Below are positions 58,819 through 64,000 of a stretch of 64,000 bases of DNA, piece after piece. The DNA lies in NCBI GenBank assembly GCA_026120185.1, contig JANUWF010001179.1, forward strand, positions 2,459,501 through 2,523,500, written 5' to 3'. Numbering within the stretch: the first letter of the stretch is position 1; every line of letters begins with the position of its first letter. Position numbers and translations under genes: made by a program. Origin of the DNA: Voacanga thouarsii. Its lineage: Eukaryota; Streptophyta; Magnoliopsida; Gentianales; Apocynaceae. The notes below the pieces were generated by a model. That model made no database searches and was not told the DNA's origin. It worked only from the letters and a program-made list of their open reading frames with translations.

Positions 58819-59678
58819 TCCCAATATGCTGTCTAGTTCAATAAATTGTCAAAGTATTGCAAGCGACTAGTAAATATTGTACCCAACTAGAGTTACCAAT
58901 TTGTAAAAAGGCTTAGGCATGAACTGCGGAGAGACTTAGCACATTTCCTATCCACAACTTATGCCCCTACAGTAGACGCTACTATAAGAACAGAAAACAA
59001 AGATAACAGTCAGGTGAATCATAAACCACCATTTCCTCCAAGGTAAAAGAATAGCAAACGACCCGCGAAGCCACAGTGGAATAACAAAGGGAAGCCAGCC
59101 TAGCCTGCTCCTTCAAACACTGGACCTAAGCTGCCTACTTGTCATTTCTATGGGAAACGGGGTCACGTGAAAATTGACTGCGAGTCTAAGAACCCATCAA
59201 GAAAGTGCAACAATTGCAGGTACCCCAACCATTTGAGGTGCAACTGCCATAAACCTTTGAGGATTGGACAGGAGATCCTTACTCAACTAATGGGCAACCA
59301 AGGAAACAATAGCGGAGTATTAAGGAATAGGGGTCCAAAATCCTAAGTGAAGGCTAAAGTCTTTGCATTGAACCGCAAGGAGGTCAATAGGGATAAAACT
59401 GTGGCAAAAGGTACACTCTCTCACTGATGTTGTATTATGAATATTTTGATAGATCATAGCTCAACACATTCATATATTAATGAAATTCGTGCATCTCATA
59501 TGGGTTAGGTTGGGAAGGAGTTGCCCTACAATTGATCAATAAGCACATTTTTGGGGAAGTAAGTGGAAGCCGATAAGTCTATCTCAGATTTTGATATTCA
59601 AGTTGGGGGTGAGAATTTAAAATCCAACCTCATCGTTATAGCTTTCAAAGATTATGACCTAATTTTGGGAATGGATTG
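58819..59678 (+). pseudogene. Gypsy-A gag second half and protease
   Basis: Continues the gag split by gypsy-B: 58829-58880 reads close to YAVXFNKLSKYC-type gag text. Two zinc knuckles follow at about 59126-59255: C-H-F-Y-G-K-R-G-H-V-K-I-D-C (second Cys changed to Tyr), then C-N-N-C-R-Y-P-N-H-L-R-C-N-C. The protease lies at about 59440-59678: ILIDHSSTHSYINEI, with His-Ser in place of Ser/Thr-Gly after the catalytic Asp, and DYDLILGMDW at the end. It is cut in the tryptophan codon by the gypsy-C LTR. Tandem knuckles with an LILGMDW motif are typical of plant gypsy elements. Confidence 0.8.
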
Positions 59679-61590
59679 TGATGTATGTTTTTCGTATATA
59701 GGAAATAGCGTAAAATAAGCTACAAATAATCAAGTTTTAATTTAAAATGCCAAACAATAAAATCATAGAATACAACAAGTATATTCATCGCATAGTATAG
59801 AGAATAGCAAGTATCGAATCCACGAAAACTTAGAAATTACCACTACCTTACTCTAATCTCATTGACTAGCAAAAATAAATATAGAGATAAAGTAAATAAA
59901 AATAACTAAACTAAACTACTACTCCTTCTGTCCCAACTAAATTGATAGTGAAGCACAATATTTTATGCGAAAGTAAAAAATTAGGATATAATAATAGTAG
60001 ACTATAATATAGTATAATAAAAGTAGAAAATATATGAGTCCTACAATACTTTATGACGAATCTAAATATATAAAAGTAATTTACGTGGGATACATTGATT
60101 ATTTTATAATATATAATATATTAGAAACTTTCTTTTTCAGGAAAGTGTCAATTTGTTGGTACAATCTAAAATAGTAAGCATGTCAATTTAGTTAGGACGG
60201 AGGGAGTACAATAGAAAGTACATCAACCCCACACGAAAAAAATCACAAAGATCATCAATGAGTAAGAATACAGGAAAATCCATGTAAAATAAAAAATCTC
60301 CCAAAAACATGTCAAGTAAAAAGTATATCACTACGTTTATCAAATCTCAATTCAAGCACCGGTATGAGTTTTCAAGAATAAACCCCACTCTCTTTTGAGT
60401 TGTGAGATTTCTTTCCTAAGGCTCAATTAATTGGTATCTCTACCTAATCAATCTAGCTCAAGGAAGCATTAAACTCACTCATCACCTAAAAGGTACCCCG
60501 AAAGCCCTAAATCCCTATCTCTAGGTAATAATGAAAACTCCTTGACTACCAAGTTCTAATCCTTCACCCTCTATCTCGAGTTAATCAAAGAAAAACAAAC
60601 ATTAGACTAATTAATTTAGTGTTCAACTCCTAACCCTATCTCTCGAATTCATTAAGAGTGAACCAATCAATTGAATAATTCAATCAAGCTCAAATAATCA
60701 ATCCAACATAATAATACCCAAGTAATCAAATATAAGATATTGGAAGTCAATAAATTATAATAACAACTCAACACAAGAACATATATTAGGGTTCGTCCCT
60801 TAAATATAAATAAATCATATAAATCTCAATATTGTTAAAGTGTAATACAAAGGAAAAGAAAGAACTTCACTCATAGACAAGATCTTGAACTTCTATTTCC
60901 TTGGATTTCCTTGAACAATCCCTTCTACTTCTTCTTGCTTCTCCAAGATCCACTATTTCTTAGTGTTTCTTTAGAGCTCTCTAAGGGATCTCCTGGTTGC
61001 TAGCCAACCATGGATGATTTTTTAAGGTTTATAATGGGATATTTATACTGAAAAGTGAAGAAAAATAGAAAATGCGTTGTTCAATGCAACTCTGCGCAAG
61101 TGGGCGGCCTAACTTCCCTGTGCCACCATGTTTTCTAGAAACTAGCCAGCCAAGGGAAGTTCCACTTCCCGAGCCGCCAGGTTGCAGGACAAGGGGGCCT
61201 ATACTTTGTTCCAAGTAGCCTAAAGAAGGTATACTTCCTTGGGCTACCTTTATTCTAGGCAAAAGACGTCTTTATTTTCTCCTAGGCATCTGAGGGAGGT
61301 AGAACCTCCTTGGGCCACCAGCTTTGTTACTTGGGCTGTCAGCCTTGTTCTCGTTAGGTGACCTACAGAGGTAGAACCTTCTTAGGCAGCTGGCTTTCTT
61401 TCCACTTCTACAAATTTTCTCCATTTTTTCTTCATTTTCCTTCTTTTATATTGTTTTCATCTCTAATTGGTGTTTTTCAATTCCTAACAAAAACAAATTA
61501 AAAGAGTATGGTGAGTAGTGATTTAGAAAAGATTTTGTAACAATAAAAGCACAAAAACACTAGAAATATAGACGTAATGAGCACACATCA
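59679..61590 (-). repeat. LTR of a third gypsy family (gypsy-C), antisense
   Basis: Plus strand TGATGTATG to CACACATCA, a nine-base terminal inverted repeat with one mismatch. Length is 1912 bp, about 1.63 kb without the MITE. It lies inside gypsy-A protease; GATTG (59674-59678) is the left half of a possible target duplication. Internal DNA with a gypsy polypurine tract follows on the right, so this is the 3' LTR of a minus-strand element. A fragment of the same family is at 17265-17512. GC-rich repeats lie at 61090-61390. Confidence 0.8.
59922..60206. mobile_element. Stowaway-type MITE (Tc1/mariner), TA target
   Basis: 285 bp with ends CTCCTTCTGTCCCAACTAAA and, on the other strand, CTCCCTCCGTCCTAACTAAA, flanked by TA (59920-59921 and 60207-60208). 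This is the canonical Stowaway end and target. It is non-coding, inserted in the gypsy-C LTR, and so younger than it. Confidence 0.95.
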
Positions 61591-62287
61591 CTTACCCCTA
61601 CACTTAAATCTTTGCTTGTCTTCAAGCAAACCACACTTAATCATAAACAAAGAATTGACTAATGTGCAAATCAAGCATCCTATATTTAATCACAAGGACA
61701 AAAAATAGCTAATTCACAAATACAATGAAAAATATTCTAAATAGCATTGTTGGTGAATTTATGAGAACAACTTAGCATATATGCAAGAAGGTCAAAATAT
61801 TAAAGAGATTAGTTCTTCCTCCACCTTAGAATTCATCTCAACATCAATCTATCCAAGTTAATCTCATGTATACCCTCATATTAAGCTAGACACAACCAAG
61901 AACCTCAAAGTGAAATTAAACAAGTTTATGCAAAGAAATGTAACCCACTCTATTTCTCTAACCAAGAATTCAAACAAGGTGATTTATATGAGATAGTATC
62001 CATCAAATCACTTAAGTCTTGTGGCTTTCCCTAAGTAAAAGTATTACATATGTTACATTACAATACAACAAGACTTTACACTTCGATACAACAATACAAC
62101 AATACATTTCAATTTGAATTGGCAAAGTTGGAGCCTCTCATTTTTCAACAATTTTCTTTCTACAAAGGGAATGCATTTATAGTGATTTTAACTAAAATGC
62201 TCTTTTGCATCCTTTGCATTTTTTTCATTTTTTATTTATAATTTTCTTTATTTTTCTTTTTCTTTTCTTTTCTTTTTTTTTCATCAC
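61591..62287 (-). other. 3' internal end of gypsy-C, non-coding
   Basis: Begins with CTTACCCCTACACTTAAATC, the complement of a polypurine tract. TTTGCTTGTCTTCAAGCAAA follows at 61611-61630, a near-perfect palindrome seen just before the 3' LTR of plant Tat/Athila-like gypsy elements (my family recollection). No reading frame with a motif; the ORF at 62050-62241 is not conserved. It ends where the next LTR starts. Confidence 0.65.
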
Positions 62288-63547
62288 TGATAAGGGCTAA
62301 AAACATCATTTATTTCCTAGTTAATTGAGGTTGTTATGTGATACATTTGATGTAATAACTAGATATATTCCTTCATATTTGATTTTTTACCTTTGGAAAA
62401 GTATTTTGGTCTATTTATGTAGAATAAAGCAAGAAAAATGCAAAAATCCCGGCGTCGGCCCAAGACTTGAACGGAGCTAGAAAATAGAGAAAAATAGAGC
62501 AAGTCGGGATGTGAAAAGGGCAGGGCTGGTGCCAGCCTAAGACTGTCTAAAGGCGGCGAAATTTCTTTTTGCGCGCTGATTTGGGAATTTCCTAATAGTT
62601 TTGGTATTTTTCAACTTGTACTCGACCTAGAACTCTTGGGGAATGATTTTTTGCATCTTGGGAACCTATTTAAGCAGGAAAAAAAATAAGAGAAATATAT
62701 GAATCCAAGGATTAAAACTACAATTCAATTATTGAAAAAGAGATTCATCATTCAAGGCGCATTATTTAAGGTCTTCAAGGAAGAAGAATGGGGCTTATCT
62801 ATGAGTTCTTTATTTTACCTTTATTTTCTTTTTCTCGAACAATAATGTGATTAATATTTTCATTGTAATTTGATATTATTTTGGGATTCAGGACTTTTAG
62901 GTTAATTTAGTTATTTGACTAATTGATTATCATTCTTGATATTTGATTACTTATTATTATTAGAGAGTTGATGAATTTAGATTTACTTCTAATTGACTTG
63001 GGAAACAATGTTATGAGTTAATTTAATTTTATTAATTTCATATTTTTTATCTCTTAACGGACTTGGAAAATAAAATTAAGAATAAAGAACCAAGGTAATC
63101 AAAGATTAGTTCATTTCACCTAACGTATAGGGTTATTAACTAATTTCATATTCATTATTGCCTGGAGTATAGGGATAATTGTTGAGGGATGAGTTTAATG
63201 CATTCGTTGGTTATGTTGGTTTGATTGAAAAATCTACTAATTTAATCATGAGATAGTGAGTCTATAACTTGGGAAACAACTGGATTCTATTTTAATTCCT
63301 TCATGATACCAAGAAAAAAAATGATTATGATAATTGCGAAGTAATTCATGATCATGTTCTTCAAGAATGTTTGTCTAATTTCATATTCTTTTATCCTTGA
63401 GTTGTATATATACATTTTTTTATTTTTCTTTTTATTCTCATATCACTTTATTGGGTCAGTTAAACAATAAATGAAGAGTAACTAATGGTAGTTGTTCCTC
63501 GAGGATTGATACTCATTAATTCCATATACTATGCTTGCAATGAGTAT
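62288..63547 (+). mobile_element. Second TGATA-type gypsy LTR, cut at its 3' end
   Basis: Same family as 33014-34378: TGATAAGGGCTAAAAACATC against TGATAGGGGATAAAATCATC, then ATATATTCCTTC, a GGGGCTTATCTATGAGTT-like stretch and GATTGATACTCATTAATTCC in the same order. It stops at GCAATGAGTAT where the other copy continues with ATTTGCTCG, because a new element begins there. The GC-rich island at about 62445-62575 does not match that of 33014-34378. Confidence 0.78.
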
Positions 63548-64000
63548 TGTGACATCCCTCTCGGTTTGTAAGTAAATGAGTACTACTTTGTTTTGAAGAA
63601 GTATATGTGTGGATATACAAAATAACAAATGCTCAATTTAATTAGATGAATGTTTCGGAGCAATAAAAATTTTAAGGGGCGACGACAGAATTTTTATTTG
63701 CGAATTAAGAAAAACTGGGAAAGAATTTGGGAATTTCGAGAGGCATCATTGTGCTCAGTATAATGAGTAGAGTTCATTAGTAAAAGAAAAAGTTTTTCCC
63801 AACTAGAATAATTAATGGACTGAACTATGATTATTCCTGAGGAAAATGATAGATTTTGAGAAGAACAGACAAATGGCGATTTGTGATTAGTTGGGAGATG
63901 ATGAATCATCAAGGTGAGGTGGAAGTGGAATTTACTATTAAGAGATGATTGGTGGCATTAGAGTAGCATGCCTAGTCAACATGTTTATTCATCACTAGTA
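63548..64000. mobile_element. Start of another LTR, truncated by window end
   Basis: TGTGACATCCCTCTCGG interrupts the TGATA-type LTR. TGTRACATCCC is a common plant gypsy LTR start (or the complement of an end). No coding DNA; orientation and full extent cannot be told. Confidence 0.5.

Noticed and set aside
61029..61262. 77-codon minus-strand ORF in gypsy-C LTR
   Set aside because: Lies across the GC-rich repeat island of a non-coding LTR; no domain.
1..64000. Host genes, tRNA or rRNA genes
   Set aside because: No multi-exon frame outside transposons and no cloverleaf-like or rRNA sequence was recognised; the TGGTATCAGAG sites are primer binding sites, not tRNA genes.

Overview
The window reads as nuclear DNA of a flowering plant, probably a eudicot, from a gene-poor, repeat-saturated (pericentromere-like) region. 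The grounds are AT-rich sequence, Ty1/copia and Ty3/gypsy LTR retrotransposons with plant-type primer binding sites (TGGTATCAGAG, complementary to initiator Met-tRNA), a plant En/Spm (CACTA) element, an RTE-type LINE and a Stowaway MITE. I found no intact host gene, tRNA, rRNA or CRISPR array. Every recognisable reading frame is transposon-derived and broken by stops, frameshifts or deletions.

Layout. 1-2236: unidentified AT-rich DNA, a relic gypsy LTR and an antisense copia gag scrap. 2237-13221: one complete but dead copia element (copia-1, + strand) with 1.86 kb LTRs and a perfect CATGG target duplication; a related solo LTR (10069-11842) sits inside its 3' LTR. Copia-1 split an older antisense copia (D) whose gag, leader and LTR continue at 13227-17262. 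17690-34445: a second antisense copia (E) that served as landing pad for a CACTA element (19368-23305), a copia solo LTR (23831-25633, CTCTC duplication), a 6.3 kb tandem array of three gypsy-type LTRs separated by two 182-bp internal regions (26301-32600), and a gypsy-type solo LTR (33014-34378, TAAAT duplication). 34446-37471: non-coding DNA with a 555-bp near-identical direct duplication bordered by CA/TG microsatellites. 37472-38655: 5'-truncated antisense LINE. 38657-45250: two copia fragments meeting tail to tail at about 40367. 45251-59678: an old + strand gypsy element (A), split by a large antisense chromovirus-like gypsy element (B, 46886-58818) with 3.9 kb LTRs and a missing integrase core. 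59679-64000: antisense LTR of a third gypsy family (C) containing a Stowaway MITE, a second TGATA-type LTR, and the start of another element cut by the window end.

The genes do not form a pathway. What can be read is a sequence of insertions: A was hit by B, C and copia F; D by copia-1, itself hit by a solo LTR; E by four later insertions. The most unusual pattern is a short GC-rich, internally repetitive and fast-changing island found in the leader or LTR of almost every retroelement here, including different families. Two copies of one LTR family carry quite different islands at the same place, while separate families share 10-12 bp words. The tandem LTR array with minimal internal regions and an acidic leader ORF in element B are the next most interesting. 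All coordinates and homologies come from reading and comparing the sequence by eye; element boundaries without a target duplication may be off by some tens of bases.
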